Shown here piece after piece: positions 1 through 8,802 of a DNA stretch of 20,586 nt (within the stretch, counting starts at the first letter, position 1; each line of letters begins with the position of its first letter). The notes beneath the pieces are model-generated. The model was given only the letters and a program-made list of their open reading frames with translations, searched no databases and was not told the origin of the DNA. This stretch comes from a virus: positions 1 through 20,586 of the IMG/VR virus record IMGVR_UViG_3300013126_000308. The stretch is one strand, 5' to 3'. A program made the translations under genes and the position numbers.

Positions 1-1837
1 AGACTTTGAGTGTGAGTTTAGTTTTGAGCTAGAAGGGGTGACTTACTTTATACAAAAGCGAGCTTTCAAGTATCGTCACGGAGCATTAAAGGGTAGGCTG
101 CGAGTAGAGATTGATTTCTGGTATATTAACGAGGATGGCGAGAAGGTATCACTAAATGGAGAGCAGCGAAGAGACACAGATAGAATCATTCAATCGTACG
201 TAGGTACGTTTGATGACTTTATTTTGACCGCTTTATCGCTTCAACAAAACAACTCCAACTTTATTGATAAAACTCAGAGCGAACGCAAGGATCTACTGGC
301 AAACTTCTTAGATGTTACTATTTTCGATTCACTATATGAGTTAGCAAACAAGAACAACCGTAAAGCAGCAATCGCACTAGAAGAGTATCAAAAACAAGAT
401 TTTGAGACAAAGCTTGGTGATGCTGAGGCATCAAAGGAATTGTACGAACAAAGGTACCAAGTAGTGTCTGACGACTTAGATTCGATCAATAAAGAAATAC
501 AAAATACTAACGATAAATTACTAGAATTAAACAAGGAACTACAACCCTGCAAGGGCGATGGACTGAGCCTAGAAGATTTAGAAACTGACCTACAACAGTC
601 CCAAAATTCGTTAGTAGAATGGGAGGATAAGTGCAAAGCAAGTAAGCAAATCTATCAAGAGTTTGAGCGTGATCATACAAGAAAGTGTACTGAAATTGAG
701 AACAAAAAGAAGTTGTTTGATGTCAACCTGTATAACGACCATCAAAGCGAAGTGGCAGCTAAAGTAATGCTAGACAAGGAGCTTGACGCACTAAAGCTTA
801 CAACTAAGAATAAGCTAGAAAAGCTTTCAAAACTTAATGAACATCAGTACGATCCTACTTGCAAGTATTGTGTGTCTAATGTATTTGTTCAGGATGCTAT
901 GCAGACAAAAAAAGAGCTAGAAGAAGATAAACAGACTGTAGCAGATTTTTTACAAAAACGTAAAGAATGTGTTAATTTTCTCGAACAAAATGCGTTTATT
1001 GAGGAACAAGCTAACGAACTCAACACACTACTCAAAGAGCAGGAAGCATTGAACCTCAACCGTACAACAGCTAGCGTTGGCTTAGAGAGAGCAAAGTCCA
1101 ACTGCGATAAGCTTAAAACACAAATTAAAGAGATTCGAGCTGATATCAAGCTGTACCATGAGAGTATTGCAATTCTAGACAATAATAAGATCATCCAAGA
1201 TGAGATCAGCAGGCTTAACAAAGATAAGAATGTTAAAGCAATTACACAATCTAAGCTTAATAACACAGTAAAAGACCTTCACGGTAAGATACAAGTAGCA
1301 GCTCAAACAATTGTAGAGTGTAACAAAACAATTGAACGTATGAAAGAGCTGTTAGAGGAGCAAGACGCTTACGACGTCTACTGTAAAGCGATGTACAAAG
1401 ACGGGATTCCTTATCAGTTAATCAGCAAAGCTGTACCCTATATCCAACACCACACTAATCTAATTTTGAACCAGATCACAGACTTTGAAGTACGATTAGA
1501 GACAGATGGTAAAAACATTAACGCATACATCTGCTACGAAGACGATAAGTGGCCTTTAGAGCTTAGTTCGGGAATGGAAAGATTCTTATCGTCTATTGCA
1601 ATTCGTATTGCACTAATCAAGATTACAAACTTACCAAAGCCAGACTTTTTAGCAATCGATGAAGGGCTTGGAGTGCTAGATAGTAGCAATCTTAACTCAA
1701 TGCATACGCTATTCACAAACATGAAAGATGTGTTCCGATTCAGCTTAGTGATATCGCATATTGACGTTGTGCGAGATATGGTTGATCATATTATTACTGT
1801 AGATAGAAAAGACGACTTTAGCTACATAAACTGCTAG
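1..1837 (+). CDS. gp46/SbcC/Rad50-like recombination nuclease ATPase subunit, 5' end missing
   Basis: The frame is open from base 2 to the stop at 1835-1837 with no upstream stop, so the true start and the Walker A motif lie outside the window; the GTG at base 38 is probably internal. Visible parts, in order: a Q-loop-like LQQNN (from 239), a long charged coiled coil, a CKYC zinc-hook-type CxxC (860-871) in the middle, a second coiled-coil arm, an ABC signature LSSGME (1562-1579), Walker B FLAIDE (1646-1663) and an H-loop histidine in SHID (codon 1757-1759). This order is that of Rad50/SbcC/T4 gp46, the ATPase partner of the gp47/SbcD nuclease in recombination-dependent replication and DNA end processing. 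The signature has Ser-Met where LSGGE is usual. The nuclease partner is not visible and would lie upstream if adjacent. The family call is firm; the name gp46 rests on phage context. Confidence 0.9.
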   Translation, partial: DFECEFSFELEGVTYFIQKRAFKYRHGALKGRLRVEIDFWYINEDGEKVSLNGEQRRDTDRIIQSYVGTFDDFILTALSLQQNNSNFIDKTQSERKDLLANFLDVTIFDSLYELANKNNRKAAIALEEYQKQDFETKLGDAEASKELYEQRYQVVSDDLDSINKEIQNTNDKLLELNKELQPCKGDGLSLEDLETDLQQSQNSLVEWEDKCKASKQIYQEFERDHTRKCTEIENKKKLFDVNLYNDHQSEVAAKVMLDKELDALKLTTKNKLEKLSKLNEHQYDPTCKYCVSNVFVQDAMQTKKELEEDKQTVADFLQKRKECVNFLEQNAFIEEQANELNTLLKEQEALNLNRTTASVGLERAKSNCDKLKTQIKEIRADIKLYHESIAILDNNKIIQDEISRLNKDKNVKAITQSKLNNTVKDLHGKIQVAAQTIVECNKTIERMKELLEEQDAYDVYCKAMYKDGIPYQLISKAVPYIQHHTNLILNQITDFEVRLETDGKNINAYICYEDDKWPLELSSGMERFLSSIAIRIALIKITNLPKPDFLAIDEGLGVLDSSNLNSMHTLFTNMKDVFRFSLVISHIDVVRDMVDHIITVDRKDDFSYINC

Positions 1838-1856
1838 TAAGTCCTATTTATAGCAT

Positions 1857-4010
1857 ATGGCCTTTCTATCTTTTTACAAAAAACCACAACCAAGAGGGTA
1901 CGACAGACAAACGTTCTATGTAGAGGACAGGACAGACACTTCACCGGACTATTTTAACATCACAGAGTTCCCACAATCAGTAGGAGGTGGTCGTTATGTT
2001 GTGAAGTTTAAAGGTAACGGTTTGAACCTAAAAGTAGGCAGTACTATAGATGTTGAGATGGTTGATGCTGCAGGACAAAATATGTATGTAGAGTTGTTAG
2101 ATTACGTCGATCGATTCAACAACCACTACATCATGTTTGAGGTATACGACACTACACCACAAGGTAGTGCAACACTGTATCTAGTAGGAGAGACCTTAGT
2201 AGACATAGATCGTGCTGGTCGAGGAAGAGCAGTGCCTTTATCTGAGCAAAATAAGTACAACGTCAGGTGGCAGCGATCGATTAGCGTTGCTCCATTTGAA
2301 CGTAACACTGCTGATTTAATATTTGATGATCCACCCAATGTAGATATTGTGCAAGTTCTAATACCAGAGCGAGCCTTAGTAAGCGAAGCGTCGGCATCAA
2401 TATCAGGAAGTAACTACTCAGTATTTACATCTAGCATAAACGACATGACAATCATAACCTCCAACTTTCAGGGGTATGATAGAGACTTTGCATCAAGTAC
2501 TGGAATACTAGATACACGGGTACAGTCTATTTTGCTAAACCCTGAGCAGAAACCGCTAACACAAAATAGCGTTGATTCATCCACAAGAACAGACATAGCA
2601 GAGATTGAGAATGGATATGTTCGTAATTATACAAATCGATTTGGAACCATTGTTAAGTCCGCCAGTGGATCTTTTAGAAAAGATTTTTTAGGAGGAAGCT
2701 TTAGCTTTTACGACTCAGCCAGTGTTCCTACTTTGTTAAGCCCAACACTACCAACAAACTATACGGTGTCTGGAAGTATTAGCGGACAGTTGACTACGTT
2801 CTCGGCAGATATTGTAGAGGTGCTAAGCAATAATGAAATAAGGTTATCAAAACCTCTAGACATACGCATACTAGACTCCAACAACATACAAAGACAGTAT
2901 GCAACAAACTTTCAATATAAGCAAGCGTCCAACTTCACTGCTAGTATAGTGTATTTGCCAAACAACCCAACATACGTAACAAGTTCAGTAGTAAGTCAAT
3001 CGTTTTTAGAAGTAACATTTTTTGATATCAAACCCATTAGTGGAGAATTATACAGACTTAAAGCTTATTACAAACGAGGTATTGCAACAGGGGAATATAA
3101 ACTAATATATGATCACGTAGTTAATCCGTTAGAGTATCTGACTGATGCTGCATATCCTAATCAGACAACGTATGCAAAGAGAGAGATAGATGCAAGATTA
3201 ATAGGACATTTTACAGAACAGCTCATAATAGACGACTACTGGGACACATTCGTAGAAACACCACAATCAATCTATCCACTATCTCCTCACATTAATCCAG
3301 TACGAAGTAGTGGATCGTTATCAGATAGTGCACCTTTACAAGCAGACTATACTGAATCTGCATTGTTTGCAACCAAGCTATATCAAAACTACACTGCAGA
3401 CCAAATATACACACTAGGATTCAATCTAACTCTCGATCCTAATACAGAACTAGAAATTTATATGGGAAGCGATCCTCTTAACTTAAATGCAGGATACGCA
3501 TCACCATACTTTCGTGCATTTTTAAAAGATCCAAATAGAGAGTTAACAAGATACTCTAGCGCATACAACCGATTTGGTAAGTTTATTGGAAAAGTAACAA
3601 ACAACAGTGCAACAGATAAGCGATATGGACGAGTTGAGTTTGACTTTGAAACAGACGCAGACGGATTTGGACGTCCAACATTTAGGTCTAGAGTTGTTGG
3701 TGAGACAAACACAACGGGCAGTGCTTATGTGAGTGAGATTGGAATCTCACCTATTGCAATTAATGGATTCAATCCAAACCTAATACAATTTGCAATTCCA
3801 TTTAATAATGAAATCACAAGCATATTGTCACTATCTCAATCGTTAGACTTTAAAATAGAATACTTTGATTACACTGGAAAGCAGTCTGAGTACACGACCT
3901 TTATCAACGATTTGGTGGTTAATTTTAAATCAGAAATACCATCCAATGGATGTCAAGACGAGATCACACTACAGCTAGTATCTATAGGTACACCACAAGA
4001 AGTTTATTAA
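1857..4010 (+). CDS. Probable virion structural protein (717 aa; tail, baseplate or fibre)
   Basis: I do not recognise a specific family. The protein is rich in Ser, Thr, Asn, Tyr and Phe, low in Lys, and shows alternating hydrophobic/polar stretches suggesting an all-beta fold. There is no signal peptide, membrane segment or catalytic motif. The N-terminal 110 residues (for example GGGRYVVKFKGN and VGSTIDVEMVDAAG) look like a compact beta domain. The middle (about 170-310) contains Ser/Gly-rich SGS-type segments typical of fibre or baseplate proteins. The ATG at 1857 follows a 19-base gap containing CCTATTTATA and has no Shine-Dalgarno sequence. The next gene starts one base after this stop, so the pair is probably co-translated. 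A virion role is inferred from composition and from the similar neighbour; the exact place in the particle is unknown. Confidence 0.6.
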   Translation: MAFLSFYKKPQPRGYDRQTFYVEDRTDTSPDYFNITEFPQSVGGGRYVVKFKGNGLNLKVGSTIDVEMVDAAGQNMYVELLDYVDRFNNHYIMFEVYDTTPQGSATLYLVGETLVDIDRAGRGRAVPLSEQNKYNVRWQRSISVAPFERNTADLIFDDPPNVDIVQVLIPERALVSEASASISGSNYSVFTSSINDMTIITSNFQGYDRDFASSTGILDTRVQSILLNPEQKPLTQNSVDSSTRTDIAEIENGYVRNYTNRFGTIVKSASGSFRKDFLGGSFSFYDSASVPTLLSPTLPTNYTVSGSISGQLTTFSADIVEVLSNNEIRLSKPLDIRILDSNNIQRQYATNFQYKQASNFTASIVYLPNNPTYVTSSVVSQSFLEVTFFDIKPISGELYRLKAYYKRGIATGEYKLIYDHVVNPLEYLTDAAYPNQTTYAKREIDARLIGHFTEQLIIDDYWDTFVETPQSIYPLSPHINPVRSSGSLSDSAPLQADYTESALFATKLYQNYTADQIYTLGFNLTLDPNTELEIYMGSDPLNLNAGYASPYFRAFLKDPNRELTRYSSAYNRFGKFIGKVTNNSATDKRYGRVEFDFETDADGFGRPTFRSRVVGETNTTGSAYVSEIGISPIAINGFNPNLIQFAIPFNNEITSILSLSQSLDFKIEYFDYTGKQSEYTTFINDLVVNFKSEIPSNGCQDEITLQLVSIGTPQEVY

Positions 4011-4011
4011 C

Positions 4012-5352
4012 ATGCCAACAGTAAACATATACACGCACGCTTTTGATTTTTATTATAAATGGATTGAGACATCATCGCTTGCCAATTTAAGCGCAACATG
4101 GTCACTACACAATGTAGTATCGCTTACTGGACAAAACCTTGACATGACCGACTCTTGGTATAATTTTGGAGGAAGTACACCAATAATGACCAGACACACG
4201 TCATCAATAACAACAACTGATGGTGCCTTGCCTTGGGCAAGCGCTGCAACAGATTTTTTATGGAACGTACTGTCACCGTCAATGTCAATATCCCAGTCAA
4301 TAGACGGAGCACTTCGCGCAAATACCTATTATAGGTTTGCTTACACAAACAAAGGCTTTTTACACAACGAGTTAGGATACGGAACAGTAAACTACCCAGT
4401 CACAAGCAGCTGGATTGCATATGAACCAAAGATGATACAATATGCATCCGGGTCAGGAACCAATGTTGGATATGCTGTAAGAGGACAAACATCTTCCTTC
4501 TACTTCCCAGCATTCTTACCTACAAGAGCACATGCCTATACATTACCAACTGCATTTACACCACCCACTACCACCTATCCTTTGGTTGGCGCTAATCCTT
4601 CAATGATAACCTATGCAGCAACGGCTACAGGATCTAATGATGGAAGGTTTTTTGACTTAGCAGGTGGTTGTGGAATTACACGAACATCTATTAGCGCATC
4701 ACTAGTAGCCTTTAATGCTAGCGCCAGTGCTACAACAACAGCAGCCCGAGACTTCTGCACAACCCAGCTAAAGAATCGTAGATTATTTTTCCCAACAGTG
4801 CGAACTGGATCAGTAGCTTCGCCTACAAACGCTCCAAGTATTTGGGTACAAACATACTACGGTCGACCGTCTAATCAATTTTTCACAGAGAACGGTGGAA
4901 TATACAACGTCAAGTTTAATCTGAAAAGAGACGTCACTAGAGGCTACTACCCAGATGTAGGTCAAAACTCACAACTGCTTGTATACATTCATAACATAGA
5001 CACAAGAATACCAACTCCAGTCGGACGAGTCCCCGGAGCTAGTGGATGGTATCCGCCTGAAGCAAACATTGTGAGAATCAAAAACAACCCTGCAATGTCC
5101 TTTGTAAACCCGGCTACTGGATTTTTAATTGAAAGCTACAACATTAACGTAGTTCAATATGGAACACCAGCACAGTTGGTGTTTGAGGCTAGTGGTAGTT
5201 TAGCAGATAATACATATTTTGGATGTATTGTGGATGATGTTGAGTTTTGCAAAATTGGTGTATCTACTGATCCAAACTTGATTAAGCCAACAACACCTAG
5301 TGGATACGTAGAAGCACTTCAAGATTTTATTAGTAACGATCCTACATCCTAG
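4012..5352 (+). CDS. Probable virion structural protein (446 aa)
   Basis: No named family recognised. Composition is strongly Ser/Thr/Ala/Tyr/Asn-rich with few charged residues, and aromatic residues are spread throughout, as in beta-rich phage tail, baseplate or receptor-binding proteins. Residues about 30-140 contain Trp-rich segments (DSWYNFGG, LPWASA, SSWIAYEP). The C-terminal part (about 300-420) has a jelly-roll-like look (GGIYNVKFNLKRD, QLLVYIHNIDTRI) and ends in a more acidic tail. There is no signal peptide or coiled coil. It begins one base after the 717-aa gene and ends two bases before the 179-aa gene, so the three form one unit. It may be a fibre or accessory baseplate protein used with the upstream product; this is inference from context. 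Confidence 0.55.
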   Translation: MPTVNIYTHAFDFYYKWIETSSLANLSATWSLHNVVSLTGQNLDMTDSWYNFGGSTPIMTRHTSSITTTDGALPWASAATDFLWNVLSPSMSISQSIDGALRANTYYRFAYTNKGFLHNELGYGTVNYPVTSSWIAYEPKMIQYASGSGTNVGYAVRGQTSSFYFPAFLPTRAHAYTLPTAFTPPTTTYPLVGANPSMITYAATATGSNDGRFFDLAGGCGITRTSISASLVAFNASASATTTAARDFCTTQLKNRRLFFPTVRTGSVASPTNAPSIWVQTYYGRPSNQFFTENGGIYNVKFNLKRDVTRGYYPDVGQNSQLLVYIHNIDTRIPTPVGRVPGASGWYPPEANIVRIKNNPAMSFVNPATGFLIESYNINVVQYGTPAQLVFEASGSLADNTYFGCIVDDVEFCKIGVSTDPNLIKPTTPSGYVEALQDFISNDPTS

Positions 5353-5354
5353 AC

Positions 5355-5894
5355 ATGATAAATAATAGAAAAATAAGAAACTGCACTGTATCGTTTCCAC
5401 CCACCCAAGGGTTAATGGCTACAGAGAGTCTAGGTAAGATACGACTAAAAAACATATACCAAGCGTGGAATGGTGAGAACATTGCACAAATAACACAACG
5501 TCACGAAGCTAACCCATTTAGTGTACGTACTGGCACACCAGTTATTGACGAACAACTGCGGCAAGATAGTATCTATCTAGTTACACACTACATTGCGTTT
5601 AATCCACTAGCTAAAAACATTGAGATAAGGGATTTAGTGTCTCGAAGAATTACAGATAAGCTGTATGTAGGACAAACAACTCAGGAGAGTGAGTACAAAG
5701 ACTACCGAATGTTTGTGGATGGCAATGCAGTTGTTGATGATATTTATCTAAAGAAGCACGAAAGCTTGCAAGGTATGTCAGTAGGAAAGTTACTGATTGA
5801 TTTAATATCGAAAGTAGAAAGACAGTCAGCAGAAATTCAACAGCTTAAGATTAAGCTTGCTGAGCAACATATTTATAAAAAACAAACAACTTAG
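5355..5894 (+). CDS. Probable tail/fibre-associated protein with C-terminal coiled coil (179 aa)
   Basis: Unrecognised protein. The first 120 residues are mixed alpha/beta. The C-terminal 45 residues, after a FVDGNAVVDDIYLKKH segment, form a heptad-like helix (LLIDLISKVERQSAEIQQLK). An arrangement of beta region, a VDGN-like turn and a short terminal coiled coil is common in trimeric phage fibre or adaptor proteins and in intramolecular chaperone domains, but no peptidase S74 dyad is visible. It sits two bases after the 446-aa gene and directly abuts the next ATG (stop 5892-5894, start 5895). The assignment to the virion module is from position and coiled-coil shape only. Confidence 0.5.
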   Translation: MINNRKIRNCTVSFPPTQGLMATESLGKIRLKNIYQAWNGENIAQITQRHEANPFSVRTGTPVIDEQLRQDSIYLVTHYIAFNPLAKNIEIRDLVSRRITDKLYVGQTTQESEYKDYRMFVDGNAVVDDIYLKKHESLQGMSVGKLLIDLISKVERQSAEIQQLKIKLAEQHIYKKQTT

Positions 5895-8495
5895 ATGAAC
5901 GATCTAACTAAATATTTAGTTGAAGGTATTCTCGCTGAGATGCAAGGAGGAATCAAAGTAATGCTCCCAGGAGGATTTAAGCCACCACACGAAGGACATC
6001 TTATGCTAGCAAAAGGGTATGCAAGTATGCCCAATGTAAACGAGGTAGTAATCTTAATTACACCAAAAGAACGAGATGGAATTACTGTACAAGATGCTAA
6101 ACAAATTTGGAACTTACTCCTAGCTGGAGTTTCTGATGTAAAAGTGCAAGAGACAAAGATACCAAGTCCATTGACAGCAGCTTACGAATACGTTAAGAAT
6201 GATGCAAAGACTGGTGAAACTGTAGCTCTCGGAGCTAGCAGCAAAGGAGACGACTACGCTCGTGTTAGGGATTTTGTAGCACAGCACCAAGAGGGTGGGA
6301 AGTATTACAAAAATGGAGTAAACGTTGTTGAACTTCCCTTTGAAAGCTCTAAGCCACTGCTGTACAAAGGACGTACGGACGGAAAGGACGGGCAGCCTAT
6401 TAGTGCATCACAACTTAGAGCAGACCTAGCAGCAGGTGATTTAGAAAACTTTAGAACAAATTATCCTAGCATTAAGTCTGAGTCAACAATTCAAGCAATC
6501 TACGACATTTTAAAAAAAAATCAACCAACAGCTGATGCATCTGTAGTTTCTGAATATGGTAAAACGTTCACGAGAGTTGGACCCAACTTTGATAAGGGTG
6601 TTCAACAAATAAAATCAGTAATGCAGACCTTTTTTCAAAGGTTAAAGTCAGCACCAAGAGACCTGCAAAGAGACTTTGCACAGCTTTATAAGCACATCAC
6701 CAAAACAGGACGCATACTAACTCGAATTGAAGTAGAGGATATAGCTGAAAAGTTGGAACCACTTTTAGTTAGATCCGGCTACCACAAGACACTAAATAGC
6801 AAAGAATATCCAATTGCTTTTTTGCAAGCTTTAAAGACTTTTCCTAAGTTACAGACCAAAATACCACAAGAAGTGTTAGCTGAGCGGGACAAGATCAACG
6901 AAAGCTTAAAGCAAAGCTTACAAAAATTATTACAAAAAGGAGGAACCTTAGCTAGATCGGTGTTTGATGCAGCTAAGCGTGAAGGCAAGGAAACAGTAAA
7001 AGCAGTTGAATTGATCAACCAAGCATTAGGTGGAAAGCAGCTTAGTGACAACGAAAAAGTATTTCTTAAAGCACAATCTAAAGACTTAGTAAAGGTGCTA
7101 CCACTTGTTGCAATACAAGCAATTCCACTACCAATTCCAATAACTCCATTCCTAGTTGTGCTTGGTAAAAAACTCGGATTTGATGTACTTCCAAACTCAC
7201 ACAAAACAATGCCACTAGCAGCTCTTACTGAGCGTTTGTTGTTGAAAGAAGGAGGAGCAGCAGGGCATATGGCTCATCCGTATGAGGATGTTGATCTGAC
7301 TTTTGAGGAAGTAGAAAACATGATAGATGCTGCACTTACAGGAAAGGTGGAGTATGCTCAAGAAAAATTAGATGGCCAAAATCTAATGGTGACATACAAA
7401 GACGGAAAGGTGTTGTCCGCTAGAAACAAAGGGCAACTAAAGAACGCTGCTGAAAAGGCTATGACAAAAGCTGACATGGAAGCGTCGATGGCACATCTAC
7501 CGGACAATGTTAAAAACTCGTTTCTTGATGCAATGGGCGATACGGAAGCTGCAATCAACAAACTATCACCAGCAGAAAAAGAAGAGTACTTTGGTAACGG
7601 TAAAAAGTTTGTCAATATGGAAGTACTACACCCAGCCAGCCAAAATGTAGCTGCATACGGTGTTACCGAGCTTAGGATGCACAATATACAAGAGTACGAT
7701 GAGGAGGGCAACGTTATCGGATCTGACGCTACTGCCCCAGCAAAACTGCAGGCTGCATTAGATCGTGTAGAAGCAACAAAACAAAGTACTTACGATATTA
7801 AGTCGACCGATATGGTTAACTTGAAAAAAACTGCTGATTACGAAAAACAAAAAGAACAACTAATAGCAGACCTAAACAGTATTCGTTCAAAATACAATCT
7901 AAGTAAAGCTAGTAAGCTAGGTTTATATTTTCAAAATGCTTGGATGGATTATATCAAAAAAGCAGCGAGAGATTATCAATACGATATACCAGCCGACGTG
8001 TTGCAAAACATTGTAAACCGATGGGCTTTTGGATCCAAGACACCAGACTTACGACAAGTAAAACAAAGCATTGCTAATCCTCAGTTTCAACAATGGTTTA
8101 TGGATACAGACAAAGGACCAGCGGTACGTGATCAAAAAAAAGCAATTGTAGAGCCAGTAGAGGATATTTTTCTTAAACTAGGTGTATTTGTGTTACAAAG
8201 CTTAGAAGGATTAGTGGCAATTAATCCTAACGATTCTATTGCTAAGATGAAAGACGAATTAGCAAATTCAATCGAGGCTATTAAGCAAAAAGCAAACAAT
8301 AGCGAGATGGGAGATGATGATGCATCTATGAAGTTTTTAAAGCATCAACTTAAGCGTCTTGAGAAGATTGGCGGATTTAATGCAATCCTTCCAACGGAGG
8401 GAATTGTATTTAAGTACAACGGAAAGTTATACAAATTAACAGGAGCTTTCGCTCCACTTAATCAAATTATTGGGTATATTAAATTTGGAAGATAA
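5895..8495 (+). CDS. Fusion: HxGH nucleotidyltransferase + LETM1-like hydrophobic middle + polynucleotide-ligase-like domain (866 aa)
   Basis: Three parts are visible. (1) Residues about 20-200 are a cytidylyltransferase/NMN-adenylyltransferase-like domain: GGFKPPHEGH at 26-35 gives the HxGH nucleotide-binding motif, and ISASQLR at 169-175 matches the ISxSxxR motif. (2) After a helical, Lys-rich stretch (about 225-395), residues 398-435 form a Pro-rich hydrophobic segment (VLPLVAIQAIPLPIPITPF) followed by LGFDVLPNS, resembling the LETM1 membrane-proximal motif. (3) Residues about 460-866 carry ligase/capping superfamily motifs: EKLDGQN with probable nucleotidylated K491, FVNMEVLHP (E576), TEGIVFKY (E835) and YKLTG (K847). 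Motifs III and IV are about 258 residues apart, far longer than in compact ligases. Substrates are unknown; NAD metabolism, RNA/DNA end repair or protein nucleotidylation are possible. Start at 5895 directly abuts the upstream stop. Domain calls are good for parts 1 and 3, weaker for part 2. Confidence 0.8.
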   Translation: MNDLTKYLVEGILAEMQGGIKVMLPGGFKPPHEGHLMLAKGYASMPNVNEVVILITPKERDGITVQDAKQIWNLLLAGVSDVKVQETKIPSPLTAAYEYVKNDAKTGETVALGASSKGDDYARVRDFVAQHQEGGKYYKNGVNVVELPFESSKPLLYKGRTDGKDGQPISASQLRADLAAGDLENFRTNYPSIKSESTIQAIYDILKKNQPTADASVVSEYGKTFTRVGPNFDKGVQQIKSVMQTFFQRLKSAPRDLQRDFAQLYKHITKTGRILTRIEVEDIAEKLEPLLVRSGYHKTLNSKEYPIAFLQALKTFPKLQTKIPQEVLAERDKINESLKQSLQKLLQKGGTLARSVFDAAKREGKETVKAVELINQALGGKQLSDNEKVFLKAQSKDLVKVLPLVAIQAIPLPIPITPFLVVLGKKLGFDVLPNSHKTMPLAALTERLLLKEGGAAGHMAHPYEDVDLTFEEVENMIDAALTGKVEYAQEKLDGQNLMVTYKDGKVLSARNKGQLKNAAEKAMTKADMEASMAHLPDNVKNSFLDAMGDTEAAINKLSPAEKEEYFGNGKKFVNMEVLHPASQNVAAYGVTELRMHNIQEYDEEGNVIGSDATAPAKLQAALDRVEATKQSTYDIKSTDMVNLKKTADYEKQKEQLIADLNSIRSKYNLSKASKLGLYFQNAWMDYIKKAARDYQYDIPADVLQNIVNRWAFGSKTPDLRQVKQSIANPQFQQWFMDTDKGPAVRDQKKAIVEPVEDIFLKLGVFVLQSLEGLVAINPNDSIAKMKDELANSIEAIKQKANNSEMGDDDASMKFLKHQLKRLEKIGGFNAILPTEGIVFKYNGKLYKLTGAFAPLNQIIGYIKFGR

Positions 8496-8496
8496 C

Positions 8497-8802
8497 ATGA
8501 GATCAACAAGACTAAAAACGCTTTTAGAAAAAAAAGAAGCAATTGCTACGTCAGCGGCAACAAACATTACATTACACTACGATCCTCAGTTTACTGAGAT
8601 AGGTGAAGAGGGTAAACCTGAGTACAGCTTTACAATTAGCATGTCCTCAGTAGGAGGTAAAGAGTACTTTCGAACTGTAGCTAGTAAAGAAGAGGAGGCT
8701 AAGTTAGCAGAAGCTGTGCGCTTAGAATTGCGCAGAGCTCTTCGTAGGTTTGATGCACGCGTTACTGAAGTCTTAGAAAAATATAGTATACAACCACGAT
8801 GA
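8497..8802 (+). CDS. Small conserved-looking protein of unknown function (101 aa)
   Basis: I chose ATG 8497, one base after the upstream stop, over an in-frame TTG at 8470 that would overlap the ligase-fusion gene. A weak GGAAG lies 6-10 bases upstream, one of the few purine-rich leaders in this window. The protein has a basic N-terminal helix, a beta-rich middle (SFTISMSSVGGKEYFRTV) and a charged C-terminal helix (residues about 63-95). There are no catalytic motifs, cysteines or membrane segments. It lies between the ligase fusion and the zinc-ribbon gene, with an ATGA overlap to the latter that implies translational coupling. No function can be assigned. Confidence 0.7.
   Translation: MRSTRLKTLLEKKEAIATSAATNITLHYDPQFTEIGEEGKPEYSFTISMSSVGGKEYFRTVASKEEEAKLAEAVRLELRRALRRFDARVTEVLEKYSIQPR

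Noticed and set aside
38-40. GTG as the start of the gp46-like gene
   Set aside because: The frame is open to the window edge, and the Rad50-type N-terminal Walker A is missing, so the gene is truncated by the window.
6779-7711. Minus-strand frames of 141 and 117 aa inside the ligase-fusion gene
   Set aside because: They lie opposite a well-supported gene with clear domains, have no upstream signals and show Ser/Cys-rich shadow composition.
8470-8496. TTG start for the 101-aa protein
   Set aside because: It would overlap the fusion gene, while ATG 8497 follows the stop by one base with a weak GGAAG upstream.
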